Shown here in pieces: positions 25,272 through 33,409 of a DNA stretch of 48,992 nucleotides. Each line of letters begins with the position of its first letter. Within the stretch, counting starts at the first letter, position 1. The stretch spans positions 1 through 48,992 of the forward strand of contig CANHUQ010000002.1 in the NCBI GenBank assembly GCA_947463885.1, read 5' to 3'. The notes below the pieces were generated by a model that was not told the origin of the DNA, searched no databases, and saw only the letters and a program-made list of their open reading frames with translations. This DNA comes from Burkholderiales bacterium (GTDB lineage Bacteria; Pseudomonadota; Gammaproteobacteria; Burkholderiales; Burkholderiaceae_E). A program made the position numbers and the translations under genes.

Positions 25272-25320
25272 GCGCGGGGCCGTTGGCGCGTTGGGGCAGC
25301 TTGCGCCGTCGCCTGCCCCC
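25272..25320 (+). repeat. 49-base direct repeat, copy 2
   Basis: Second copy of the arm at 24135-24183, in the same orientation, ending 10 bases before the stop codon of the acyl-CoA synthetase gene. It stands without the rest of the palindrome. Confidence 0.85.
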
Positions 25321-25330
25321 AGGCCGACGC

Positions 25331-26908
25331 TCAGTTCACCGCGCGGGTGGACCCACCCCAGTACTTTGCCCGGATCGCTTTCTTGTCGGGCTTGCCCAGT
25401 CCGGTGACTGGCAGCGCGTCGGTGAAATCCACGGACTTGGGAGCTTGCACCACGCCCTTGGCATCACGTACCAGGGCGATCAGCGCTTCGGCATTGGGTG
25501 TGGCACCGGGGCGCAGCACCACCACGGCCTTGACCGCCTCGCCCCACTTCGGGTCGGGTACGCCGATGACCGCAGCGGCTGCCACATCGGGGTGGCGCGT
25601 GAGCACATCCTCCACTTCGCGCGGAAACACATTGAAGCCGCCGCTGATGATCATGTCCTTGCTGCGGTCCACGATGTACAGGAATCCGTCAGCGTCTCGG
25701 CGGGCCAGGTCTCCCGTATGCAACCACCCGTGCCGGAAGGCCTTCTCGGTCTCCTCGGGCTTGTTCCAGTACCCGGCCATCACGAGCGGGCCGCGGCAGC
25801 AGATTTCGCCCACTTCACCCACCGGCACTTCTTCGCCTTGCTCATCGAGCAACTTCACCTGTACGCCGGCCGACGGCATGCCACAGGAGGCCAGCCGTTC
25901 CGGGTACTTCGGATCGTGCTCGGCGCGGCGCAGGGTTGTGACGCAGTTGGGCGCCTCCGACTGACCGTAGAGCTGCATGAAGACCGGCCCGAAGCGTTTC
26001 ATGCCCTCCAGCAGGCGCGCCGGCGACATGGGCGAGGCACCGTAGATGATGGTCTGCAGGCTCGAAACATCTGCCGTGTCCATGCTCGGATGATCGAGCA
26101 GCACGTAGATCATCGTGGGCACCAGGAACGTGCTGGTGATCCGGTGGCGTTCTACCAAATCGAAGAATCGTTGCGCATCAAACCCTTTGCTCATCACGAA
26201 GGTGCCCGATCGACTCATCACCGCCACGATCATCGCGCCGGCCGCATGGGTGATCGGCGTCATGGCGAGAAAGCGAATCTCCTGAGGCCAGTCCCATTCG
26301 GTGAGTTCGGTCATGACCATGGTCACCTGGACTCGATGCGTGTGGATCACGCCCTTGGGCCGGCCTGTGGTGCCTCCGGTGTAGATCAGGGTGCAGATGT
26401 CCTCGGGCTGTGCCACCGATTCGAGCGGCCCCGGGGTGTAGTGCGCAAGTGCAGCCAGGATGTCTTCGCTGCCCGCGCCAGGCCCCAGGCCCATGATGCG
26501 CTGCACGCCGGGCACCCGCGCCTGCAGCGCTTCCGAGCGCTGTGCAAATTGCGTGGGATCGACGAAGAGCGTCGTGACACCGGAGTCTTCCAGCAGATAG
26601 GCATGATCATCTTCCGAACCCAGCGGGTGCATCCAGGTGGAACGCAAACCCATCAGGTAGCCCGCCGCATTGACCAGAAACGCTTCCGGCCGGTTGGAGG
26701 ACAGCGTGGCGATGGCGTCGCCTCGTTTCAGACCTCGGGCCTTGAGCGCCTGAACCAGTTGGCTGAGTGCCGCGCCAAACTGGGCGTAGCTCATGGTCTG
26801 CTCATCGAGTACGAATGCAGTCCGATCGCCACCGCGGTGAATGGCGCGGATGATCAGATCGCCCATGGTGCAGCCTTCAACGAGGCTGCTCGGAAAAGTT
26901 GGGGTCAT
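25331..26908 (-). CDS. Acyl-CoA synthetase (AMP-forming, ANL superfamily)
   Basis: Activates a carboxylic acid to its CoA thioester through an acyl-adenylate. It has 525 residues from 26908. Motifs in order are the P-loop YTGGTTGRPKGV, LYGQSEAPNC, WLHTGDLARRDADGFLYIVD, the hinge SKDMIISGGFNVFPREVE, and the catalytic Lys in TGLGKPDKKAIR. It resembles fatty-acid or cyclohexanecarboxylate-type ligases; the substrate is undetermined. The start overlaps the VOC gene stop by 4 bases. The open frame continues to 27079, but that part lies within the VOC gene. Confidence 0.92.
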   Translation of the reverse strand: MTPTFPSSLVEGCTMGDLIIRAIHRGGDRTAFVLDEQTMSYAQFGAALSQLVQALKARGLKRGDAIATLSSNRPEAFLVNAAGYLMGLRSTWMHPLGSEDDHAYLLEDSGVTTLFVDPTQFAQRSEALQARVPGVQRIMGLGPGAGSEDILAALAHYTPGPLESVAQPEDICTLIYTGGTTGRPKGVIHTHRVQVTMVMTELTEWDWPQEIRFLAMTPITHAAGAMIVAVMSRSGTFVMSKGFDAQRFFDLVERHRITSTFLVPTMIYVLLDHPSMDTADVSSLQTIIYGASPMSPARLLEGMKRFGPVFMQLYGQSEAPNCVTTLRRAEHDPKYPERLASCGMPSAGVQVKLLDEQGEEVPVGEVGEICCRGPLVMAGYWNKPEETEKAFRHGWLHTGDLARRDADGFLYIVDRSKDMIISGGFNVFPREVEDVLTRHPDVAAAAVIGVPDPKWGEAVKAVVVLRPGATPNAEALIALVRDAKGVVQAPKSVDFTDALPVTGLGKPDKKAIRAKYWGGSTRAVN

Positions 26909-27297
26909 TTCGCAAGTTGCTCCGACACTTCGATCAGGTTCAGGTCCGGATCGCGCATGTACACCGAGCGGATCGGGCCGGTGGCGCCAGTACGCATGAC
27001 CGGCCCTTCGATGATCGGCCAGTTCTGCGCCCGCAGGCGTTCGATGACCGCATCCAGCGGGATCGAGGCAATGAAACACAGATCAAGCGCGCCCGGCACG
27101 GGCAGATGCGCACGTGGGGTGAACTCCCTGCCACGCACATGGAGGTTGATCTTCTGTTGACCGAACTTCAGGGCCAGGCGCGTGCCGCCCGGTGTCTCGA
27201 ATCGTTCAAGTTGCATGCCCAACACTCGGGTGTAGAAGTCGATGCAGGCGGCCTCGTCGATGGTCGTGAGGACGAGATGGTCGAGGTGGTCGATCAT
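26905..27297 (-). CDS. VOC superfamily protein (glyoxalase/dioxygenase fold)
   Basis: A 130-residue protein with the paired beta-alpha-beta-beta-beta modules of the vicinal-oxygen-chelate fold: MIDHLDHLVLTTIDEAACID, then FYTRVLGMQLERFETPGG, then SVYMRDPDLNLIEVSE. Possible metal ligands are His7 in the first strand, a histidine near the middle (NLHVRG) and Glu in NLIEVSE. Substrate unknown; relatives include fosfomycin- and bleomycin-resistance proteins and biphenyl-type dioxygenases. It is coupled to the acyl-CoA synthetase gene downstream. Confidence 0.88.
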   Translation of the reverse strand: MIDHLDHLVLTTIDEAACIDFYTRVLGMQLERFETPGGTRLALKFGQQKINLHVRGREFTPRAHLPVPGALDLCFIASIPLDAVIERLRAQNWPIIEGPVMRTGATGPIRSVYMRDPDLNLIEVSEQLAK

Positions 27298-27433
27298 GGC
27301 AAGAAGGGCGCTGGCGAACGCTCAATGAGATGAATTCCGCAGTGTCGCCCGGGCGATCGTGATTCGTCCATGAAGCTCGCGCTACACTGCCCGGTTTGCC
27401 CACGTGGGCATTCCAGGATTTGCGCACACAGAC

Positions 27434-30400
27434 ATGCTGCTCGAACTGTTCCGCCAGCGCTTCGGCCGCACCCCGATTGGGTTCGACCGCGATACCGCCG
27501 TGCGCGGCGAGGCCGTCGCGGCGGCGGGCCGTGTGCTGTCGGTGACCGAGACCGCACCCGGCCAGTTGGCAGGCGAAGTGGAGGGCAGTGCGGGTGAGTT
27601 GTATCGCACCCAGGTCAAGCTTGCCGCGCACGGTGCCGTCATTCAGGTCATCACCCATTGCTCGTGTCCCGTCGGCGCGGGCTGCAAGCATGGGGCGGCC
27701 ATGGTGCTCAGTTGGCTGCGTGATCAGCAGGAGGGCGCAACGCCCGGCGCGGCACAAACAGCCCTGGCCCCCACGGCATTCAGTCAAAGCAGCAGTGCCT
27801 TGCCCCCTGTGCCCGGCTATGAGCGCATGCAGGTTCTGCACTGGGTGCGCGGACTGCGCACGCTGAAGCTGCAGCCGGCCGACACTGCGCCGCGTGCGTC
27901 GCTGTTGTACGTCTTACGCAATGCGCAACGCCGTGCCCTGCTGCAGGTCTATCGGGTGCGCCGAGGTGATCGTGGCCAGCCTCTGGCGCCAGAGCCGTAC
28001 CGTGGCCTGGCCACTCAGGCGACTGACCCGCCCTCCTACTGGGATGAAGCCGATGTGATGGCGGCGGCCATGCTGCAGCGTTCGACCCCAGTGCCCGGGG
28101 GCGTGCTGCTCGATTCCATGCGTGCACGCGATGTGCTCATGCACTTGGCTGGCAGTGGCCGCTTGTACCTTGATGAGCCGCCGACCCTGGAGGCCCTGGA
28201 GTCTACTGAGGCGGGCCATGTGACTCGAGCGCTTCGGGTGGGTGAGTCGCGGGTCGCGCGCCTTGATTGGCTGGCGCCGCTTGCGCACGGTCAATCGGAT
28301 TCCCCGGCGTCAGCGCCGCAGGCCTTGCAGTTGGGACTGGCGGTGGAACCCGCAGCAGAGGCGCTCTTTACGTCTCAACCCTGCTGGCTGGATCGCGCAG
28401 CGCGGCTGATCGGGCCGCTCGAATCCGCCTGTCCGCCCGAGCTCATTGCCTGGCTGCGGGCTGCACCCGCAGTGCCCGCCGATACGGCCGAGGACGTGGC
28501 GTTGGCACTGCATGCGCAATTGCTCGCCCGGCCCGACTTGCGCCGCATGGTGCCCAGCCTGAGCGCCCACCCGGTGCGCGAGCGCCCGGGCGTGCCCCGT
28601 CCGGTCATCGGGTTGTTCTCCATGACATCCACGCCTGCGCTGCGTGGTGCGGCACGAAGCTCCAGCGGGCCGCGCGATCGCCTCGCGGTGTCGTTTGCAG
28701 TGGAATACGCGGGCCGACGACTGGAGCCGCTGCGGTCGGTCAGTCTAGGCATTCGCGACGACGAAGGCCCCGTGCTGTTGTTGTGCGATCAGGCGGCCGA
28801 GCGCGCCGCGTTGAGCCTCTTGACTGGCGCATTGCAGGAGCTCGGTCGAGACGAACCCGCGCTGCGTCTGTCCAGCGAGCTTCCAGGCGATGCATCGGCT
28901 GCACGACCTCGTGCAAGTACCGGCTGGATGACGGTTGCCATGCTGCCTGCGAGCAGTCTGGCCGCAGCCCGGATTCAATTCGACCTGATGCCCAAGTTGC
29001 AGGCTCAGGGTTGGGCGGTGGTGGATGAAGCGGCCGGTGCGCTGAAGCTGGTCGAGGCCGACGAAGTCGCCGCGGAATTGTCACCCGTGGCGGGTGACGA
29101 TGGCGCGCAGGACGCACCGGGTACACGGTGGTTCGAACTGCAATCAGGTATTCAGGTGGCGGGCAATCGAATCGACCTGGCGCCGGTGCTGGCTGATGTC
29201 ATTGCGCTGGGTGGCTTCGATGCCTGGAGGCAGGCCCGCTGCCCCGACGGCAAGCTCTGGCTGCGCGTGGCTCAGGATCAGGTGCTGCGCATTGACGCCC
29301 ATCGCCTGGAGCCGCTTGCGCGCGTGGTCACCGATTGGTCGCAGCTCGCGCCAGGGCAGGGCGCCGATGCCCCCCATCTGCGTGTGGATGCGCTGGCCGC
29401 TGCGGCGCTGGGCGTGGCCGATCCGTCCATCGTCATGCCGGCTTCGCTTGAGCGGTTTCGCCAGGCCAGTGAGTCCTTCGACGGCTTGCCGCAGGTGACC
29501 GTACCCCCGAGTTTCAAGGCCACCCTGCGCCCCTATCAGCAACAGGGTCTGGCCTGGCTGCAGTTTGTAGCCGGCACGGGCACGGGTGGCGTTCTGGCCG
29601 ACGATATGGGTCTGGGCAAGACCGTGCAGGTGCTGGCGCACCTGGAGTGTGAGCGCGCGGCTGGCCGCATGACCCGGCCAGTGCTGGTGGTGGCCCCGAC
29701 CTCGCTGGTGTTCAACTGGCAGGATGAGGCTCATCGTCATGCGCCCACGCTCAAGGTGCTGGCCCTGCATGGCAGCGCCCGCGCCCAGCGCTTCGAGCAT
29801 ATTGCGCAGCACGATGTGGTGATCACCACGTATGCGCTGCTGCCTCGCGATATTGATGTCCTGAGCGAGCAGACCTGGCACGCGGTCATTGCCGATGAGG
29901 CCCATCAGGTCAAGAACTCGCGCACGCGTGCGGCTGCAGCCATTCGTTCGCTCAAGGCGGGTCATCGGGTGGCGCTCACCGGCACACCGCTGGAAAACCA
30001 TCTGGGCGAGCTGTGGTCGATCATGCAGTTTGTGGTGCCCGGACTGCTTGGCCGCGAAGACGTGTTTCGTACGCGGTTCCGATTGCCGATCGAGCGACGC
30101 GCTTCCGCCCCCGAGGCGGCTGAGCGGCTGGACTCGCTCAGGCGCCGCGTGCGCCCGTTCCTGCTCAGGCGCACCAAGGCTGCCGTGCTGCACGAACTAC
30201 CCCCGCGCACGGACATCGTGCATCGGGTGGATCTGGGACGTGAGCAACGTGACCTGTATGAGTCGGTGCGATCGGCCATGGATGAGCGCGTGCGTCTGGC
30301 GCTGGCTGATGCAGGGCTGGAGCGCAGCCGTATCGTTGTGCTCGATGCCTTGCTCAAGTTACGTCAGGCCTGCTGTGACCCATCCCTGCTGGCCATGCCC

Positions 30401-30943
30401 GCAGCCAAACGTGTCAGTGGCTCAGCGAAGCTGGAGGCCTTGCTCGAGCTTCTGGTGCAGCTGATCCAGGAGGGGCGCAAGGTGCTGGTGTTCTCGCAGT
30501 TCACTACCATGCTCGATCGCATTGAGACCGCCATTGATGCGCACGTGCAGCTGGCGAAGGTGGCCCGCACCCGCCTGGACGGCGACACGGTGGATCGGCG
30601 TGGTGCAGTGGAGACCTTTCAGCAGGGCGATGCGCGCATCTTTTTGCTGTCATTGAAGGCGGGTGGTGTGGGCCTGAATCTCACTGCGGCCGATACCGTG
30701 ATTCACTACGACCCCTGGTGGAATCCGGCCGTCGAATCTCAGGCGACTGACCGTGCACACCGCATTGGCCAGCAGCGCGCGGTGTTCGTCTACAAGCTGA
30801 TTGCCGCAGGCACGATCGAAGAGCGCATCCTGGAGCTGCAGTCCCGCAAAGGCGAGTTGTCCAACGCGGTGCTCGAAGGGGCCCTGGGAGGAAGCAGCCT
30901 GACACGCGATGATCTGCTGGGTCTATTCGAGACGAGCGCTTGA
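27434..30943 (+). CDS. SWIM zinc-finger SNF2-family helicase
   Basis: A large Swi2/Snf2 ATPase of about 1169 residues. The N-terminus has a SWIM zinc finger with CSCPVGAGCKHGAA (Cys76, Cys78, Cys84, His86). A long middle region without clear motifs follows, then the helicase core in the last third: LADDMGLGKTVQVLAHL (motif I), DEAHQVKNSRT (motif II), LTGTPLENHLGELWS (III), LKAGGVGLNLTAAD (V) and QATDRAHRIGQQRAV (VI). Such proteins remodel protein-nucleic acid complexes; a precise bacterial role is unknown. The start at 27434 is preferred over GTG 27404, although no clear ribosome binding site is seen. It is divergent from the VOC gene. Confidence 0.92.
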   Translation: MLLELFRQRFGRTPIGFDRDTAVRGEAVAAAGRVLSVTETAPGQLAGEVEGSAGELYRTQVKLAAHGAVIQVITHCSCPVGAGCKHGAAMVLSWLRDQQEGATPGAAQTALAPTAFSQSSSALPPVPGYERMQVLHWVRGLRTLKLQPADTAPRASLLYVLRNAQRRALLQVYRVRRGDRGQPLAPEPYRGLATQATDPPSYWDEADVMAAAMLQRSTPVPGGVLLDSMRARDVLMHLAGSGRLYLDEPPTLEALESTEAGHVTRALRVGESRVARLDWLAPLAHGQSDSPASAPQALQLGLAVEPAAEALFTSQPCWLDRAARLIGPLESACPPELIAWLRAAPAVPADTAEDVALALHAQLLARPDLRRMVPSLSAHPVRERPGVPRPVIGLFSMTSTPALRGAARSSSGPRDRLAVSFAVEYAGRRLEPLRSVSLGIRDDEGPVLLLCDQAAERAALSLLTGALQELGRDEPALRLSSELPGDASAARPRASTGWMTVAMLPASSLAAARIQFDLMPKLQAQGWAVVDEAAGALKLVEADEVAAELSPVAGDDGAQDAPGTRWFELQSGIQVAGNRIDLAPVLADVIALGGFDAWRQARCPDGKLWLRVAQDQVLRIDAHRLEPLARVVTDWSQLAPGQGADAPHLRVDALAAAALGVADPSIVMPASLERFRQASESFDGLPQVTVPPSFKATLRPYQQQGLAWLQFVAGTGTGGVLADDMGLGKTVQVLAHLECERAAGRMTRPVLVVAPTSLVFNWQDEAHRHAPTLKVLALHGSARAQRFEHIAQHDVVITTYALLPRDIDVLSEQTWHAVIADEAHQVKNSRTRAAAAIRSLKAGHRVALTGTPLENHLGELWSIMQFVVPGLLGREDVFRTRFRLPIERRASAPEAAERLDSLRRRVRPFLLRRTKAAVLHELPPRTDIVHRVDLGREQRDLYESVRSAMDERVRLALADAGLERSRIVVLDALLKLRQACCDPSLLAMPAAKRVSGSAKLEALLELLVQLIQEGRKVLVFSQFTTMLDRIETAIDAHVQLAKVARTRLDGDTVDRRGAVETFQQGDARIFLLSLKAGGVGLNLTAADTVIHYDPWWNPAVESQATDRAHRIGQQRAVFVYKLIAAGTIEERILELQSRKGELSNAVLEGALGGSSLTRDDLLGLFETSA

Positions 30944-30958
30944 AGACAGTGTTGTGCA

Positions 30959-30978
30959 GTCGCGTGGCTGTGCGCGAC
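30959..30978 (+). terminator. Weak hairpin after the SNF2 gene
   Basis: GTCGCG (30959-30964) can pair with CGCGAC (30973-30978), followed by a short pyrimidine-rich CCCCTTCTT. There is no continuous T-run, so it is only a weak candidate terminator. Confidence 0.3.
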
Positions 30979-31079
30979 CCCTTCTTCGGTGCTGCCAATT
31001 TGTCACAGCATTGAGCGTGCGTTTTTGGTACCGTGCGCCCTTTCGGGGGTGAAAACCTCTTTTTTGCAAGGAAACATTC

Positions 31080-31901
31080 ATGTCCTCAGCCTTCACATTC
31101 AAACCCGTGTCCATGGCCGCCACGCTGCTTCTGTCAGCTTTGACCCTGGCCGCTTGCGGGAGTGGGGGAGGTAGCGGTGGTGGAGGGGACTCCGGCGGTG
31201 GGTCGGGTGGCGGTGCGGGCGGTGGGTCCGGTGGAGGTTCGACCCTGAATACTGCCGAAGGGTTCTGGGCCGGGCCGACTAGCGTGGTGGACAATGCCAC
31301 GCAAAGGAACTACACGATGGCCGGTTCGGTGCTGGAAAACGGCGAGTACTGGTTTCTGGTGGATCTGAACGGCACCATTACCGGAATGGTGCAGGGCAAG
31401 GGCAGTTCCTCGAACGGAGTCTTCACCACGAGCACCGGCTCGACCCGCCTGACTGGACAGTACGTGGCGAAGACCTCGTTCCAAGGGACGGTCAAGAACA
31501 CTGCTGGCGCCGATGTCTTCGCCTACAACATGTCCTATGACTCGACCTACGAGCAGCCGCCTGGGTTCAATATCGCGGGCACGGACTGGGTCGGCTCACT
31601 GCCGCTGGCTACTCGCGCACCCTTCAACATCACGATCACGCCGTCTGGAGCGTTGACCGGAACGTCCACGGATGATTGTCGTCTCGACGGCACTTTGGTG
31701 GCGCGTCCTGGAAGCAAACGTATCTACAACGCCGCTCTGACCATCAACGGAACGGTCTGCACGGGTGGGGTCGCCACCAGGTTCACCGGCGTGGCTGAAC
31801 CCACCAGCAACCAGGGCGGTGCCCTGAAACAGCGGGTGCTGATCAAGGCGATTGATGACTCGACGCAATCAGTGCCACTGGTGATCCTCGTCGACCGCTG
31901 A
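31080..31901 (+). CDS. Predicted lipoprotein A with Gly/Ser linker, unknown function
   Basis: 273 residues, with AAGGAA as ribosome binding site. The signal peptide ends in the lipobox LAAC (Cys26). It is followed by a flexible Gly/Ser tether of about 30 residues, then a beta-rich domain. Segments such as NGEYWFLVDLNGTITGMVQG, TRLTGQYVAKTSFQGTV and FNITITPSGALTGT, and a pair of Cys (DDCRLDG and NGTVC) that could form a disulfide, are paralleled in the convergent gene at 31925. The pair are probably divergent paralogues. I know of no function for the family. Confidence 0.85.
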   Translation: MSSAFTFKPVSMAATLLLSALTLAACGSGGGSGGGGDSGGGSGGGAGGGSGGGSTLNTAEGFWAGPTSVVDNATQRNYTMAGSVLENGEYWFLVDLNGTITGMVQGKGSSSNGVFTTSTGSTRLTGQYVAKTSFQGTVKNTAGADVFAYNMSYDSTYEQPPGFNIAGTDWVGSLPLATRAPFNITITPSGALTGTSTDDCRLDGTLVARPGSKRIYNAALTINGTVCTGGVATRFTGVAEPTSNQGGALKQRVLIKAIDDSTQSVPLVILVDR

Positions 31902-31915
31902 TTCGGTGCGCATTC

Positions 31916-31936
31916 GGGGTGTGCTCAGCGCACCCC
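31916..31936. terminator. Hairpin between convergent lipoprotein genes
   Basis: GGGGTGTGC (31916-31924) pairs with GCGCACCCC (31928-31936), 9 pairs including one G-U, with a 3-base loop. The loop is the stop codon of the minus-strand gene. No T-run follows on either side, so the strength as a terminator is uncertain. Confidence 0.4.
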
Positions 31937-32689
31937 TGAAAGCCCCACGCCTGCGGTGCGCGACGCATTGTTGGCAGCCATCAGCACTTGCTGTTGCCCG
32001 GTGCCCGCTGTTCTTTCCAGGAACACGACACCGGAGTAGGCGTTGGGGTTGCCCAGGCAGCCGCCGAAATCATCAAGGTTGACCAGCAGAAGGCCGGCGA
32101 CCGACGCGCTGTTGGTGAAGACCCCGGTGAATACGCAGCTGGCCGAGGTGGTGGCGCTGAAGCCTCCGCCGGCAGCGACATTCATGCTGACGGTGCGGCC
32201 GTTCAGATCAGTCAGCAGCGGCCACTGTCCGCCCACTGCAGATACCGTCAGCCCAATGGGCGTGTAGTACACCCCGCTGAATCCGACCGTGAAGACTGGC
32301 GCTGCGGTGGTCATGGTGCCGCTCAGATTTCCTGAATAGGAGTCATAACGGGTGCTCAGGTTCACCAGGCTCTGTGTGGGCAGACCGAAGTTGACACCGG
32401 TGGTGTACGGGTTGGGGTAGGGCACCACATCTGCGCCGGTTGCGAAGCCTCTCAGTGCGAACCCTGCGTTGGTGTAGTCGCCATGCAGCAACCAGTACTC
32501 CCGGGTGCCTACCACAGCCATGCGAAAGGCGTTGCTGCCCGGCGAGCCGCGAAAGTCGCTGCCTGCATAGGCGCCTACGGCCGGATAGTCATAGACGGAA
32601 GAACCCTGATCAGAGCCGCTGCTGCAGGCCGTCAGGCCGCTCACGAGCGTGGCCGCGATGGCGGCATGGCGAATGGGCAATCGAATCAC
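31925..32689 (-). CDS. Predicted lipoprotein B, paralogue-like to lipoprotein A
   Basis: About 254 residues from a GTG at 32689, chosen because GGAG lies 9 bases upstream and the signal peptide (MIRLPIRHAAIAATLVSGL, lipobox LTAC) is then compact. ATG starts at 32722 or 32713 are alternatives. The domain begins AVGAYAGSDFRG. Its segments REYWLLHGDYTNAGFALRGF, STRYDSYSGNLSGTM, FSATTSASCVFTG and FGGCLG match the order seen in lipoprotein A, including two cysteines in equivalent places. It lacks the Gly/Ser tether. Function unknown. Confidence 0.83.
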   Translation of the reverse strand: MIRLPIRHAAIAATLVSGLTACSSGSDQGSSVYDYPAVGAYAGSDFRGSPGSNAFRMAVVGTREYWLLHGDYTNAGFALRGFATGADVVPYPNPYTTGVNFGLPTQSLVNLSTRYDSYSGNLSGTMTTAAPVFTVGFSGVYYTPIGLTVSAVGGQWPLLTDLNGRTVSMNVAAGGGFSATTSASCVFTGVFTNSASVAGLLLVNLDDFGGCLGNPNAYSGVVFLERTAGTGQQQVLMAANNASRTAGVGLSGVR

Positions 32690-32838
32690 GGCATCAATCT
32701 CCGAACGGAACATGGGGTGCATGAGCCTGGATCAGCACGCGCACAGACGAGCGCATTGTATGTCCGAGAAATGCCCGGCCTTTTTGCATGCCCCGGGCCG
32801 TGCGCCTAAGCTGACGCTCCTGCCACTGGAGTGACCCC

Positions 32839-33336
32839 ATGGATACCCTGCTTCCCATCGCCCATCGCATTGCCGTCTTGCTCAAGGAACGCAAACAGAC
32901 TGTGGCAGTGGCCGAGTCTTCAGCAGGAGGCCTGATTGCGGCCAGTCTGCTTGCCGTGCCGGGTGCCTCAGCGTATTTCCTGGGCGGTGCGGTGGTCTAT
33001 ACACGCCCGGCCCGCAAGCTGCTGATGGGACTGGACAATGACCAGGTGCGGGGCATCCGTTCATCGTCCGAACCCTATGCCCAACTGTTGGCCCGCACCT
33101 CACGCGAGCGCTTTGATGCTGACTGGGGTCTGGCCGAAACCGGTGCAAGCGGGCCCACCGGAAACGGCTATGGCGATGCTGCGGGGCACAGCTGCCTGGC
33201 CGTGAGCGGGCGTGACGAATCGCATCAGCGGGTCATGACCCTGGAGACTGGCAGCGCTGACCGTGTGGCCAATATGCGAGCGTTTGCGCGCACTGCGCTG
33301 GAATTGCTCGAGGCGGAGCTTCTTCGCACCGCCTGA
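32839..33336 (+). CDS. CinA C-terminal / nicotinamide-nucleotide amidohydrolase family protein
   Basis: A single-domain CinA-C protein of 165 residues. The family's PncC members hydrolyse NMN to nicotinate mononucleotide. Visible motifs are VAVAESSAGGLIAASLLAVP, GGAVVYTRPARKLLMG and ETGASGPTGNGYGDAAG. The usual Glu-Ser-(Cys/Thr)-(Thr/Ser)-Gly-Gly is here ESSAGG, and the Arg-Val-rich GVAGP becomes TGASGP, so activity is plausible but not certain. The fused N-terminal molybdopterin-like domain of long CinA is absent, as in PncC. It is first of a short plus-strand series but has a 73-base gap to the next gene. Confidence 0.88.
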   Translation: MDTLLPIAHRIAVLLKERKQTVAVAESSAGGLIAASLLAVPGASAYFLGGAVVYTRPARKLLMGLDNDQVRGIRSSSEPYAQLLARTSRERFDADWGLAETGASGPTGNGYGDAAGHSCLAVSGRDESHQRVMTLETGSADRVANMRAFARTALELLEAELLRTA

Positions 33337-33409
33337 TGGCGCCTCCTGATTGCGCCTCAGTCGCATCGCTCAACATCAGCTCCCGTTCAATGCCAAGGTA
33401 CACGTCGAC

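Noticed and set aside
25088-27160. A 690-residue plus-strand frame spanning the antitoxin start and the acyl-CoA synthetase
   Set aside because: Shadow of the minus-strand synthetase; composition (His/Arg/Gln-rich) and lack of domains argue against it.
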